Of a stretch of 64,000 nucleotides of DNA, positions 47,090 through 59,381 are shown in pieces. The notes under the pieces were generated by a model. That model saw only the letters and a list, made by a program, of their open reading frames with translations. It had not been told where the DNA came from and did not search any database. The DNA comes from Marisa cornuarietis (lineage: Eukaryota; Mollusca; Gastropoda; Architaenioglossa; Ampullariidae): the NCBI GenBank assembly GCA_004794655.1, contig SMMW01000047.1, positions 124,001-188,000 on the forward strand, given 5' to 3'. A program made the translations under genes and the position numbers. Position 1 is the stretch's first letter; every line of letters starts with the position of its first letter.

Positions 47090-50000
47090 TTACTATACAC
47101 GCGGTTCTATCAAACGTCTTCGAAGAAGGCTACTGTAAAACTACTTGTTCCTACAAGGTTCAGGGAAGCAGTCCTAGTCTCAGCTCAGGATAGATTGTTT
47201 TTGGGTCACAAGGTAGTACCTTGAAAAGAATCACACCCTCGTTCTTTTGGTCAGGTATAAGTAAAGATGTGGTGCAGTACTGTCGCTCATGTGACATTTG
47301 TCAACGCTTCTTTGCCATTTCAACCGCTACATTAAATGCCTATGTCTGAGATTCCTTTCGAGCGAGTAGGCATCGACATCACTGGTCCCATATGACCACC
47401 CTCAGGTCGAAGTCACCGATGGGTTTTGACATATGTTGACTTTACTACTCAATACCCCGAAGCTATGGGCCTCAAGTCCATTGATTCCGAGGCTGTTGCC
47501 AAAGCATTTGTTGAAATCTTTACCATGCTCGTTGTTCCAAACATCATTCTCTCAGATTAATGGTCACAATTTACTTTGTTATTATGAAATTGGTCATGCG
47601 CCTTCTATCCGTACGACAAATTCATGGTACACCATACCACGCCCAAAAGAACGGCCTTGTGGAAAGATTTAACGGGACCTTGAAAGTCATGATGAAGAAG
47701 GTCGCTAACAAGAAACCCTCAGGCTGGGATAGATACCCCTCATCCCTCCTCTCTGCATATCGTGAGATCCCTCAATGTTTCACGGGATTCTCACCATTCG
47801 AGCTTCTTTATGAACGATCCCCTCGAGGTCCTACGGTAATCTTGTGCAATGTATAGATATATGAGTCGGAACTCCAGGAAGCTTGCACTACCTACCGGTA
47901 CGTAGTAGACCTTAGGAACTCGTTAGCTGAAATGTTGAGAGTCAGTCCAACAAGCAGGAAGTAGATACAAGCAAATTCATGATCTTAAATCAAAGGTACG
48001 ATCACTTAAAATCGGAGACGAAGTCTTGGTTCGTCTCTTACTGATATAAAGAAGTTACTTCTCACGTGGCAAGGGCTCTTCACAGTATAAAAAACGCACG
48101 GTGTGTCTGACTATGCCATTCTTGTCCGCGGGACAGAAATGACTGTCCACATAAACATGTTGAAACAGTACATACGTCGACAATCCGAGGATTTGCCTAC
48201 AGTTACTGCTGGCTGCCTACCTGTCACGCCGGTTGCGGTTGGGGTTATTTCCAACTGAACACTCCGATGTGAAAGACGTTCACTTCAAGATGGTTCCTAC
48301 CCAACATGTAGAGACATACAGAGATGTTAATAATGATTCTGATCTCGATACCTCCAAATATCAAGAAATTTGGGCTATCTATCAGAAGCATGCGGACATT
48401 GTGAAACCGACCTACAGGAGCACACCATCCCACTGATTTCCGTCCAGGTAGTCCACCAGAAATGCTAGCCCCTACCGTTTCAGTCTAAGAAAATTATCGA
48501 CAATGAAGTGACAAAGTTTCTAGACATTGGCTTCATAGAACTTTCAACATCACCTTTCTGCTCTCTTGTCGTCCTTGTCGGTTAACCCGACGGTTCAACA
48601 CGCTTTTTTTCTCGACTATCAAGCTCTAAATTGCCTCACTCGATATAACGCCGAACCTATCCCAGATATAGAGCAAATGTTCATTCAGTTAAAAGAAAAA
48701 TCATTCTTTTCCAAAATCGACCTGTTGAAAGGGTGGTGGCAAAATAATCTCGGAGATGACGACGTTTCAAAACGGCATTCAAGACATCTGCGGGCCTCAG
48801 TTCCGTAAAATGTCTTTCAGGTTGGTGACAGCTCTCATTACTTTTACAAGAATGATGAGGAAGCTGGACCTCCACACCAATCAAGCAATGAGTTTCTTTG
48901 ACGATATCTTGATTGCCACGTGGGAGGAACATGTCACGGCTCTCGACGTTTCTCATTCAAGATTCGCTGCCAGCGGGCTGACAGTCCGCCCCCCAAAAAG
49001 TACAGATCAGCTTCAGGGAGTGAGAATTTCTTTGCCATATCATAGGGTGCGGTGCAATCAGACCAGTAGAATTAAAAGTGTGGAAAATCATGCAAAAAGG
49101 GGCTCCACAAACAAAGAAACAGGTTCGCGGTATATTAATAGGCCTGGTGAGCTATTATCGCAGTTACATCCCGAACTTCTCTGACACAGTTGATTGATCT
49201 CACATACAAAAGAAACCAACCAGTATTACTTAGACGGAGACGTGTCAGAATGCACTTGACCAACTGAAAAAAAGAGTTATCTTCACAGCCTTTCGTTGCA
49301 CTTCTCGAATTCTCCAAAGCTTTCCTCCTTCCCACAGATGCCTCTAGTCGAGGGATCGGAGCATCCATTCTACAAACGGGTGAGAACGGGGAACTCCACC
49401 CCATCCTCTACGCAAGCAGGAAGCTGCTCGACAGGGAGACTCTGTCAGTGATCAGAGATACAGCCCCTGACTAGTTAAGAGTGTGTAGTGTGTTGAAAAC
49501 GAAAAAAGGCGTGTGACTTAAGGAATGTTAGGAATAGAGTTAGCCCCCTTGTATGTTTCAAGCGGCATGGATAGTCACCCTTTTAAAGTACGCTTGTGAA
49601 AATGGCTTAGAATGTAGAAGGCGTGACGTCAAACGAGGAATGACGTTGAGTGTCGTCTGCTGGGAGTAGGATGAAACGGGCGGGTTTTGGAGATAGAAGA
49701 AAAAAGTGACTGCATCCAGAGTATTGCTGTGTGCTTTTGAGATTCTCAGTTGCTGTGTGTTCTGCTGGGTGGATTCTGTTAAACAGAGTATTGGTGTATG
49801 CTTTCACATATCTCCCGTTGCTGTGTGTTCCGCTGGGTGGATTCTGTTGAACGTAATAGTAAGGTGTGTCTTAGTCAGCTGAACACATTCAAAGAGGATT
49901 ATTATAGTAAAGTGTATAACTGTGAGTACGTGTATTCTGACTGGGCTTGACAGTAGGTGTGTTTTGGTCATTTGTTTATCTTTTGAGAAACTGTTTATTT

Positions 50001-50570
50001 TGAATATTTAAAGAGGAATGAATTATAGAAGAAACTGTAGTTGATTGAGGACGGATGAATGGAGGATGGAAAGACATATATTATATGCCGTTGATGTGAA
50101 ATTACTGAAATTCTTTGTGAATTGAAAACGTATTTGAATTTATGCAATTTTGATCTTACCCTAAGAAGACAAGTACGAGCCCTCACGAAATGATAGAGAT
50201 TAAGGAACCAACGTACAGGTCTTAGTACTTTTTTGCGTGAAAGAGCACGTGAGGGACGCAGTGTTGGTCGGTGTGTAGTTTGTGATTTTTCTGTGATCCC
50301 TGACAGACTCGATATTCTACAATAGAAAGGGACTGTCTCCCTATTGTGTGGGATATTGATAAGTTTACTAAGTACTTGTATGGTAGGACGTTCACCTTAC
50401 ACACGGACCATCGCCCGCTGACCTACCTCCAGCGTTCAAAAACATTGATTGGGAGACTGATGAACTGGGCACTGACACTACAAAAGATTCCACATACCAC
50501 CCATTTCAGGTGACGCAAGCATTGAAGCCGACACTCTGAAGTTGATAGCTAAACAAACAGGATTAAGCCG
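47090..50570 (+). mobile_element. Broken Ty3/gypsy-type pol, integrase upstream of reverse transcriptase
   Basis: In order on the plus strand: integrase zinc-finger remains (CRSCDICQR, about 47.28 kb); integrase core (DFTTQYPEA, then GLVERFNGTLK and FSPFELLYERSPRGP to 47.85 kb); its C-terminal tail (HINMLKQYIRR, about 48.17 kb); reverse transcriptase (GFIELSTSPF, PIPDIEQM, FFSKIDLLKGWWQ, and FFDDILIATWEEH in place of YxDD, to about 49.0 kb); RNase H (DASSRGIGASILQ and ASRKLLDRE to 49.44 kb, then from 50311 STIERD, TDHRPLTYL and GRLMNWAL). Many stops and frameshifts; the copy is inactive. Gag, protease and the 5' LTR are not recognised. Confidence 0.8.
49443..50305. mobile_element. Solo LTR, 863 bp, nested in gypsy RNase H
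   Basis: Begins TGTCAGTGATCAGAGA and ends TCTGTGATCCCTGACA, an inverted TG...CA terminus. It is flanked by the 5-bp direct duplication GACTC (49438-49442 and 50306-50310). Removing it rejoins the RNase H frame around DRET-RYSTIER. It contains a tandem duplication near 49.75-49.85 kb (ctgctgggtggattctgtt / ccgctgggtggattctgtt). No internal element remains, as after LTR-LTR recombination. Confidence 0.8.
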
Positions 50571-50696
50571 ATGTAAATAACCGTTTTGAAATGTTGTAAT
50601 GAGATTTTTTTCTTTTCTTCCTTCTTTCATAGAGATCGGTACAAATGTGTTTGGAAACCGTTCGACGAACTGGGTTTCTTCTTAGAGGGGGAAGGG

Positions 50697-51279
50697 TGAT
50701 TGTCATCAGACTCTAAAATGAGAAAGTAGACAGCGCTAAAAGTACGGGAAGGGGGCATATAAGGCTAGGTATCTATAAAACTAGTTCTTTGTTTGGGTAG
50801 ACGGACCAGCGGACAGTTAGAATAACGTAGGGTTAGGGAGGTCAGCGTCGGGTCATTAGGGTAGTGTGGGTAGTGTGGGTAGTGTAGGGACACAGGGCCA
50901 TGATTGGAGGAAACTGACCACGTGAGCCCTAGGGTCAGTACTGCTGCCACCTGCAAGTCAGTCGTCGCTTAGTCCTGAGAAGACTCAGCCAAGAGCGCAG
51001 TCTGGGGAAGACAACGGCTGCTAGCATCTTTAAATTGCCTAGTAAATATATCGCATTATTGGTTAAGTAGTAGGTAGTGTTGCAGTAGATAGAACTAGTT
51101 AGTGATAGTCTTAAATAATCTTAGTAGAGGGCTAGGCTGAGGAATTATTTAGAACCAATGTTTTTATTTTATAGCGGCTAATGTGGGGGCGAGTGCGCTG
51201 GGAGTAACAAAAGACTGAGGAGAAAGCGAGGGGTCAACACGGTGCGTGATCTCTACCCTGAAAGGAGAAACTGTAACCA
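50697..51279 (+). mobile_element. Probable 3' LTR of the gypsy element
   Basis: Follows a polypurine tract agagggggaaggg (50684-50696) and begins TGATTGTCATC. A TATA-like cATATAAGG (50756-50764) and short gtagtgtgg repeats lie inside. The right end is a guess (…GTAACCA); no second LTR copy was found to confirm it. Confidence 0.45.
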
Positions 51280-51362
51280 TGCCACCTGATTAATATATTG
51301 CATTCTGATTGTATATATATATATGTCACTCTGAGTGTGTGTATATATATATATATATATTA

Positions 51363-51440
51363 AGAAAAACCTGTCCTCCCAGATGTTCTTGACTGATTTG
51401 TCTCGAGAGAGCAAGAAACATTGAAACACGTTCGTGTCAC
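51363..51440. repeat. Dispersed repeat, right copy
   Basis: Partner of 46865-46945, preceded by AT microsatellites. Confidence 0.6.
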
Positions 51441-51815
51441 CAGAATAATTCAATTATTCATAGAAAGTGTGGTTTGGATCATATCGGGTCTTTTCCTCTT
51501 TGCACGAAAACATTTCGTTATTGTCACCGCTAGTTTACGTATAATAATTGCTTCTTTTTTAACTGACGATTTTTCTTTTCGAATTTGTGCTCCTCAAACT
51601 TTTCTTTTTATTCAAAGAAACGCGTCTTCAATAATCGACCGAGCAGCCGACGGTAAAAGGTTGTGCTATTCAGGTACTTAGAGATGGTCGGAAGAGGATG
51701 ATCAATCCTCAGCAAAGAACGGATCATTAATAAATCAGCTGCGTAGTTGTTTGTACTATTTATACTATTAAAAAAATTCACGACTTGTAATTTGTTCTTT
51801 GATTCCATTTTCCAG
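51441..51815. other. No gene recognised
   Basis: AT-rich; ORFs on both strands are short and of no visible family. Confidence 0.5.
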
Positions 51816-52195
51816 ATCCTCCTATAAAAGGTTCCTGGGGTCGTCTTGTGTGTCGAAGTTCAAGGTAGACGAGGCGTATCTGGTCAGATCATTGGATGAG
51901 AACATGAGGACATGTACCGGGGAGTTGTTGGTGTATGGTCAGCCAGTGGGCCTGCAACAGTGTAGTGGTCGTGGTGCGGCGCCCCATATGTGACAGCCAT
52001 CGACAGCAGGAATAAACAGACCCGTAAACAAGGGGTCTGTACACCGTTGAAGTGATCAGGCAATGTGGAGTTGGCGGTGTCATGTCCACTACTGACCTGG
52101 CAGCTGGCAGCAAGGAAGCCAGAACAGGGTTTCTGTTCGCGACACTTAACGGGCAGGAAATAACTACAGCAAAACTAATCGTCAACGTGCTACAG
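51816..52195 (+). pseudogene. Exon-like block, broken; unknown, possibly Ig-like
   Basis: A splice-acceptor-like ttttccag lies at 51811-51818 and a strong donor CTACAG|GTATGT at 52195. Between them protein-like stretches occur in three frames: CTGELLVYGQPVGLQQCSGR; then YVTAIDSRNKQ; then VEVIRQCGVGG and FLFATLNGQEITTAKLIVNVLQ up to the donor. The changes of frame suggest two indels. The final stretch resembles the exon end at 59381. Family not established. Confidence 0.4.
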
Positions 52196-52280
52196 GTATG
52201 TACGTGCTTTCTAAATTAATTGCGTACTTTTGTCTTTGTGGACGTCTGTGCTTGCTTCTGTAATTGCGTGTTTGTAGTTG

Positions 52281-52282
<2 letters not shown>

Positions 52283-52375
<93 letters not shown>
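52283..52375. repeat. (TG)n microsatellite
   Basis: Pure 93-bp TG repeat about 90 nt after the exon-like block's donor. A second TG tract is at 52676-52738, followed by gagtt units. Confidence 0.95.
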
Positions 52376-52672
52376 CTGAAGGTATAAAGAGCATACTAAG
52401 AGTTCTTTATATTTGGCTTTCATATCATTCATGCCACAATGCTTTCAAGTTCTTAGACTTTGTTTCAACATTTCAGACGCAGCATCGCCTTCAAAATTTT
52501 TTTCTCTCTTTGTTGACATCCGTCGTCATCGATTGGCGTGTAGGCTAACACATTCAGAAGCAAGCTCAGACTAAAACTACCTCATATAAATACACACAGC
52601 ACACGGCTCGCGCTCATATCACACACACTGCACACCTATACATCATCATCATCATCATGTACGCATGCATAT

Positions 52673-52739
<67 letters not shown>

Positions 52740-53804
52740 TGTGTTGAGTTGAGTTGAGTTGAGTTGTGCAGTAGTTAGAATCAGGCCCAATCTGATTTAT
52801 TATTTTATTATTATCATCGCACAGAGAAAAGTATCAAAAAGCTGAAGATCTTGTCTCAGTACATTGCCCTTGTTTGTCTACCGTCTTTGGCATTCTTGAA
52901 TTAATTATCGCCGTTGTTCAAAGAAACTCCGTCGTTGTAATTATATGTGATAAAGAAGAGTCGGAAAGAGAGCCGCTTTGGAAAATGCATAGACCAACAT
53001 GTGAATCTATGCAGACACAGGAGCTGAGATTGTCATGAACCAGCCTGGTTGAGGGCCAGAACATATCACTCGAGTCAAGTATGTTAATTATGGGTACGAA
53101 GCGGTCAGCGTAGTGGTCACTAAGGGGAAGCCTTTCTGTCGGTTTTAAAGACTGACAGACCGCAGTCATGTATGTGGTTGACCGTGAGCTACAGATGGGA
53201 AAAGAGAGAGGTAAGGTACACAGTTAGGGTAGAGGTAAAAGTAGGGGACAAGTCCGAGACTTCAAAGGCTTTCTATTTATTTTTTGGTTGACATGTGTGG
53301 ATAGTTTATGGTTGTTTTGGTTTGTAAGGAGGGAATCATGTGAACAACTGGCCAGTTAGTGGAACAGGTTAGCGATAGACGCCTTTCCTCGTACTCCACA
53401 GAAGACAACGGTCTCTGAGTGGTCAACAGCCATAGGCAGCAGGTCTGAAGGAGGGAGGTTCGTTCTTTTAGAACGTAGGTCACTACCTAGTGGCACTTGC
53501 GGTCTGGTTTGTATAAAAAAAGAAAAAGTGTGTTGCACAAGTGAGCTGGTGCTTCTCCCGGGAAGACGAGAGAAGTAAAGTGCGCCGACACCGGGCAGCT
53601 GCATCACCACTACTGTCGTTCCTTGCCGGCAGCAAGTGATGCGTGACAGTGGCTGGTGAACTCCATCGCGCCACTGGCCCAGCTTCTTGTCGTCTGCGTG
53701 AGATACCTGTCAGATCATCGCCGCTGTTCGGATCATCGCCGCTGTTGTTCAGTACTTGGAGCGATTGATATGAGGCAGTGGCAGGCGACGACTGACGCCA
53801 GAAA
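52740..53804. other. No gene recognised
   Basis: ORFs occur on the minus strand (53277-53674) in three frames over the same bases, with no family resemblance. A 17-bp ggatcatcgccgctgtt is directly repeated near 53.72-53.75 kb. Confidence 0.5.
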
Positions 53805-53895
53805 GAGGACAGCGGTGACAGCAGTGACAGCGATGACAGTGGTGACAGCGGGGACAGCGATAACAGCGGTGACAGTGGTGACAGCGGTGACTGAA
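53805..53895. repeat. 9-bp minisatellite (gtgacagcg)n
   Basis: About nine imperfect units of gtgacagcg, including gatgacagt and gataacagc variants. Confidence 0.9.
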
Positions 53896-54407
53896 CAGGT
53901 CAAGTCCTGAGGACGTGCAAGTGTGGTTTCAAAGAGCCGCTAGCTTTTAAGGACGGAGTGCTATGTTTAGCGTATATATATATATATATCTGACAGTTAT
54001 TCTTAGTATATGCCACTGACAGATATGTATACAACCGTTTGATTTCGTGTTCGATTTTTTTTTTAGTTACTAGGATATATTTGGATTGTTTTTGTAACTG
54101 TGTTGTCAGTGAAAAGAATTACCGTTTTGGGAGCGTGTGGACGTGCAAAATCGGGTGAGGGCGTGAAAGGGTGGAGGTCGCGTGTAAAGCGTGGAGCAAA
54201 GAAGTCCTATCCTCTCGCGTTTAGTCTATCCCTACTTCCCACAGTTTCCTCGCAGAGATTTTAATACGTTATGCTGTGACACAGTCAACCTTTTTGACAT
54301 CATCCGAATCCTCTAATCCGCGGGAAGGACACGCTTTTATCACATGGTTACCATGAGTTAAGGCAAGGAATGAATTCCAAAGCCTAGTGGATGTAGGGTG
54401 GGGAGGA

Positions 54408-54572
54408 GGTGTTTTACGCCGAGCCAGCAACTAAGGCAATATCACGTCAAAGCAGCCAACCCTGTAAACAGATGCGACAAGCAGAGAAAGAGCTGCGTGC
54501 CCGAGACAAGATTTGAACCCAGGGTAGCCAATTCTCATTGTATGGGTGAGGGTTGCGCCACCAGACTGGGAG
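54408..54572 (-). mobile_element. tRNA-derived SINE, same family
   Basis: Minus strand box A-like TGGCGCAACCC, box B GGTTCAAATCT, and 3' end GCTGGCTCGGCGTAAAACACC. Same layout and clear base-level similarity to 21337-21525. Confidence 0.6.
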
Positions 54573-56122
54573 TGTAGGTAGGACTGGTAATTGTAAGGGT
54601 TCACTGTGCTTAGGGTGCGGATATGAAATGCGGAGCAATTTGCTCCTCTTCTGACACCTTGGACGTCCGTGAGAAAACAGACTGTACTGACATCTGATAG
54701 GTGGGTAGGGAGAGCTCTTCAATCATGGACTTAAGAAATCTCTGCAGTTCACAGTCGAGTGCCCTCTCTGGATACGAAGCCTAATCATATTACCTCTAAA
54801 CACATGATTATTACGTGCAAAGTCCCAAATCTACCAGCTGGTGTCAAAGCTGACAACGGACTGGTTTCGTATCAGTTCACAGGGTATTAGGATACTTTAC
54901 GTGCATTTCACGGTCGGCCAGCGGGAGTGGGATTAGAGTATTACGACTTAACACGTGCGTGCTTCCTTCATCCATGCACCCTCGACCTCTCCTGCAAGAG
55001 GTTAAGGATTCCCGAACATTGCTGGTCCTTATCTTCCGTAAGCACAAAGTTGACAACAAATTCTCTCTCTCTCGTTTATATATATATATATATATAATAT
55101 GGTCCTTTATGAATGCGGCTGGTTTAATATTGTCTGATCCTTTATAAATTTATTTGTGTTCACCATGAATAACCTCTACGGTCTGCTGTTCCCTTCACAA
55201 AATTGTTTGTAAATTTACGAGGTCCAAGTAAACAGCTACTACCATCAGTTGAGGTCAGAATTTCGTTATCTTTATCCGTCCGAAGTCCTTTAATTACGTA
55301 GTGACTGCTATAACACAGCTACATTTTAGTAGAATATTAAAATGCTAAATTAAGTATAGTGTTAGTGGCACTTCTTTGTTGACTGTAATATTTGTCCATC
55401 GGCCCATCTGTCTTGCATTAAGAAGAGAGCTCGCACATCCACACGCACACACACACCCCCCCCCCCAAACACCCACCTCCTCCACACACACACGCACCTA
55501 AATCTTAAGTCTGTTAATTTTTTCAAATTTAATTCATTGTTGAAGGGCATTCGAAGAGAATTAAATGTCATTACCGACATTTGAATACAATTTTCTGTCT
55601 CGTCGTGTTAAGTTCATTTTAAGCGCAATTTTGTTCAACAGACTTCTTCGTCTTTCACGATGTCGTTTGTTCTTTTCCTCTGTACTTATGTTTTTTTTCC
55701 ATTGACTAAATACTCTGATGGAGCATTTTTCCGATTCAGTGAACAACGTGATTCCCTCCACTTCTACCCGAATTCTTTTAAATTTAAAATCGAACATTTC
55801 TGTGTACGACGCAGAAGAATGTCTGTCTTCTGCTAACAACTAAAGAGCAGTTCCCTTGAGCAGAACTGGTTGGAGGATGAAAGCGTGACTGATAATAGAA
55901 CGATCTGATTTCTCTCCAGTTGAGTACAGCAACAATGTCTTGAAATTCATTAATTTTACATTTGTATTCATAATAGCTAAACGAAAGAGGCCACAAGGGA
56001 GCGAAAGGCAAAGAGAGCTCTTTTCAGATATAGAAAATTATTGTTTATTTTTGTCTTATTTGCCTAGAAATTTTACCAGAAACAACCCGTTATTCTTAGT
56101 TGATGAAGGTGGTTTAAAGAGT

Positions 56123-56616
56123 CAACACTTTGTTACATCTCTACTCTTCGTTACCGAAGGTTACGGACGTGGTAGAACTTTCACTCTTTTCTTGGTTTAA
56201 GTTATCAGCAGAGTAGAGGGTTGGGAACAACACTTTAGCTGATCTTTAAAAAACAAATGCAAGTACAAAATCTTAGTAACAGCAGATTTCAACCTCCCTT
56301 CGTCTTCTTTATTAAAACTTTCAGCAAATTGCTTCAATAGTAGATCTTAAGCCTTCAAATAGTTTGATGTGCTATATTAAACCTTAATGTTTTCCAGTCT
56401 TGTTCAAAAGTGAAACAAGTTCCTGACAATTTTTCGTCAAGGATCTGAGAGAGCTCACACTCATATCTAAATTAATGTTTCTTAGAACAAGGAAATCTTG
56501 AAACGTAATATTTGTGTACATCACCCACGGTAGGCAGATGTGTAGCTTTAGCCCATCTGCTACACCTTCATTAGCAGAGGGACTGAATACAAACGGCATC
56601 TGTTTGTCCAATTATC
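56123..56616. repeat. Dispersed duplication, copy 1
   Basis: Aligned end to end with 58581-59106: shared landmarks are ttgttacatctctactcttcg, tggtttaagttatca and gaatacaaacggcatct. No coding signal. Confidence 0.75.
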
Positions 56617-57504
56617 TCTAACAATCAAATGCGCATGGCAAATGGAAGAAAAGCATCACACTCAAACATTGTTGTCATCTCATCTCTCAGCGCATACACT
56701 GGAACGCGCATAGTAATTGGCAGAAGTGTGTTTGTGTTTGGGGGAAGTCTGTTTGGACTAGTACACAGATCGGAGATGATGGATGGTTACAAAGAGCGCA
56801 TTCTCTGAGTTTTCGTTGTTTCCGAGGCATTCTAGAGAACAGGCCTTATGGCTCCAGTGTAGACATGCTGTAGGATACAAAAGATTGCCCCCAGTACTTG
56901 TCAGGTTGTTTTTACAATGGGCAAATTTCCCTCCATCTAGGGCTCACAGTACGGGCGATGTATAGCGACCCCAAGAAATATCGGTGTTTGAACCTGTGGG
57001 ACTGTTTGGTTTTCCTTGACCTTGTCCTCCGAATTTGACAATGAGAAGAATATATAAATAACACAAATTTGTATCACTTATTATCGACAACAGTGCTGTT
57101 TGCCATTATTATATTGCTGTTTTATTCTTATTTTTAAGTATCTCCTTTGATATGTGTAATACGTTTTCAATGGTTGGTTAGAACTCACCTCGCTTTCAGT
57201 CACATCTAATTTACATGAGCGTGGTGGTGTAAAGCACACAGTCTTCAGCTGTCGACGATCAAACAGAATTCTTTCGTCTTGCCAATGTTTCTTAACTGTT
57301 GTCTGTATGTTGCTGTCCGGCTGCCAAAGCAACCAGAAATTGCAAACAGTGCGTTCTCTGCCTTTATTTTTCCATGTCTTTTGTTCCTTTCTATGCCTTT
57401 TGTTTTGTCATAAAACTTTGTAACCTTATTTTTTGAGAGCATTTTAAATTTCTTGTTTACATAGTTGACTTGTGTAGTATTTGTTCCGATCTAGAACATA
57501 TTTA

Positions 57505-57640
57505 CGAAAAATCGTGAAGTGGATTTCACATAATGAGTCTTGAGGGAATGGATATAAGCAAACAAATAAACGAAAAATCGTGAATGGATTTCACATAATG
57601 AGTCTTGACGGAATGGATATAAGCAAAAAAATAAACGAAC
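57505..57640. repeat. 64-bp tandem duplication
   Basis: Two units of acgaaaaatcgtgaa(g)tgg followed by atttcacataatgagtcttg, then cgaacga-type simple sequence. Confidence 0.9.
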
Positions 57641-58580
57641 GAACAAGACAGCAAGCAAACAAACAAATGAAAAAGACCGTATGAGCAACTAGCCAGACAG
57701 AAGGTTAGTAAACAGGGCTTTCATAACGGTTTATGCAAGTGGAAGCTTAAGAACAAAGTGTTAGACGACATTAATCAAGGTACAGTTTCATTCACCACTT
57801 TATCAAACGCAGCAGCAGCCTCTGATACGCGATTTACAGAGGAAGTCAATACAAATTAACATTTAGTCAACTATTATAAAAGACGGTCAGGTAGGAAATC
57901 CTTAATGTTTATTTTAATTTCAGAAAATACAGAAACTGTTTTAGGTGGGTCTAGGTCTCTAGGACTTTCAGTTCTAGCACCCGGTACATTGTTGATGAAA
58001 CTTATTGTTCAGCATGAATTTTCTTCCACTTCTTCATCCTCAGCGAGATTTTCTGACACATCATTAACATTTATGGATCTCTCAGAACGACGCTATGGAC
58101 TGCTTTGTGAATTGCAAACTATAAAATGCATGTCACGCTGAGCTTAGCATATTGATTTACCTGCCGATACCCGCTGACGAGATGGCGCAAACAGGATGAG
58201 AGTATTAGTTGAAAGAATTAGAAATCTGCGCCACAGTTTTGTCCCAGCCATAGGAAGAGCATTGCACACAACGCATTGGGTTTCAAACCCTCTCCACCTT
58301 TTTGTTAACTGTAAACGCTGCCTCTTGCCATGCAGCTACCTGCTCCTCGAAAGACAATCTGTCAGGTTGTGCCACCAAGAGATTTTTAAAGAAAGTGTGC
58401 AAGGTGTCTAAACACCGTGGTTTGAGTGGACACTAGAAATAGTCTTTTCATGGATTGTTGGACTTCTGCTGTACGGATTTCTTTTAAAGTGAAGACACCC
58501 CTAGCGATCACAATGGTACAGATCTCTGTTTTGCATCGAATGATTTTATTTCCCAGTTGATTAAGGTTGCTTGAAAGTTT

Positions 58581-59106
58581 CAACATCTTGTTACATCTCT
58601 ACTCTTCGTTACCCAACGTTGGAGACGTGGTAGAACTTTTTACTCTTTTCCTTGGTTTAAGTTATCAACAGAGTAGGGGCTTAGCAGAAAAACTTCAGCT
58701 GATTTTAAGAAAAGAAATGCAAGTAAAAAAATCTTAGTATCACCAGATTTTCGGAAGACAGAAGATTTCTGTTTTTGCTGATTTCAACTTCCTTTTGTCT
58801 TTTTGATTAAAACTTTCAACAAATAGCCTCAATATTCGATCTTAAGCTTGCAAATAGTTTAATGTGCCATCTTAAACCATAATATTTTCCAGTCGTGATC
58901 AAAAGTGAAACAAGTATTCCTGACAATTTTTCATCACAAATCTGGCAGAGCTCTCCCTAACATTTTAATTAATTTTTCTTTAAAAAAAGGAAACCCTGAA
59001 ACGTTTTATTTTGTTACATCGACCACAGTAGGACGATGTCTGGCTTGAGCCCATCTGCTACACATTCATTAGCAGAGAGACTGAATACAAACGGCATCTA
59101 ATTGGA
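58581..59106. repeat. Dispersed duplication, copy 2
   Basis: Copy of 56123-56616 with a small extra segment (cggaagacagaagatttctg) near 58.75 kb. It ends about 90 bp upstream of the candidate exon at 59196. Confidence 0.75.
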
Positions 59107-59195
59107 GAAAGAATAATAATTGTCCAGTAATCCCCAAGACAAACAGCTTCAAGTGTGTAGCCACATTAATGGTCTTCGTTTAGCAGTAGGGAAAC

Positions 59196-59381
59196 ATGTC
59201 TGGTCAAACATTAACGGATGCTGGGTCTTCAGCGACTTCAGAGTCCGTACTGAGTGGATCAAGCAGTGATTCTCAAAACGATGTGGGCTTACAGACAGAC
59301 GACAAACCATCGGGTACATTGTTCACAACATTAAATGGAAATTATGTGACCTACAGACATCTACTCGTCCTTGTTCTGCAG
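59196..59381 (+). CDS. Possible first coding exon of a plus-strand gene
   Basis: Open from ATG (gggaaacATGt context) for 62 codons, ending phase 0 at a consensus donor CTGCAG|GTGAGT. Ser/Asp-rich N-terminus (SGSSSDSQNDVGLQTDD), then LFTTLNGNYVTYRHLLVLVLQ. The last 26 residues align with the exon-like block ending at 52195 at about half of positions. No signal peptide. No downstream exon was recognised in the 4.6 kb to the right. Confidence 0.4.

Noticed and set aside
46865..51440. The two copies of the tgttcttgact repeat as LTRs of the gypsy element
   Set aside because: They are short, do not begin at the polypurine tract and lack TG...CA ends with a target duplication.
52182..52548. ORFs on both strands through the TG repeat
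   Set aside because: Simple-repeat translation (VCVC / THTH).
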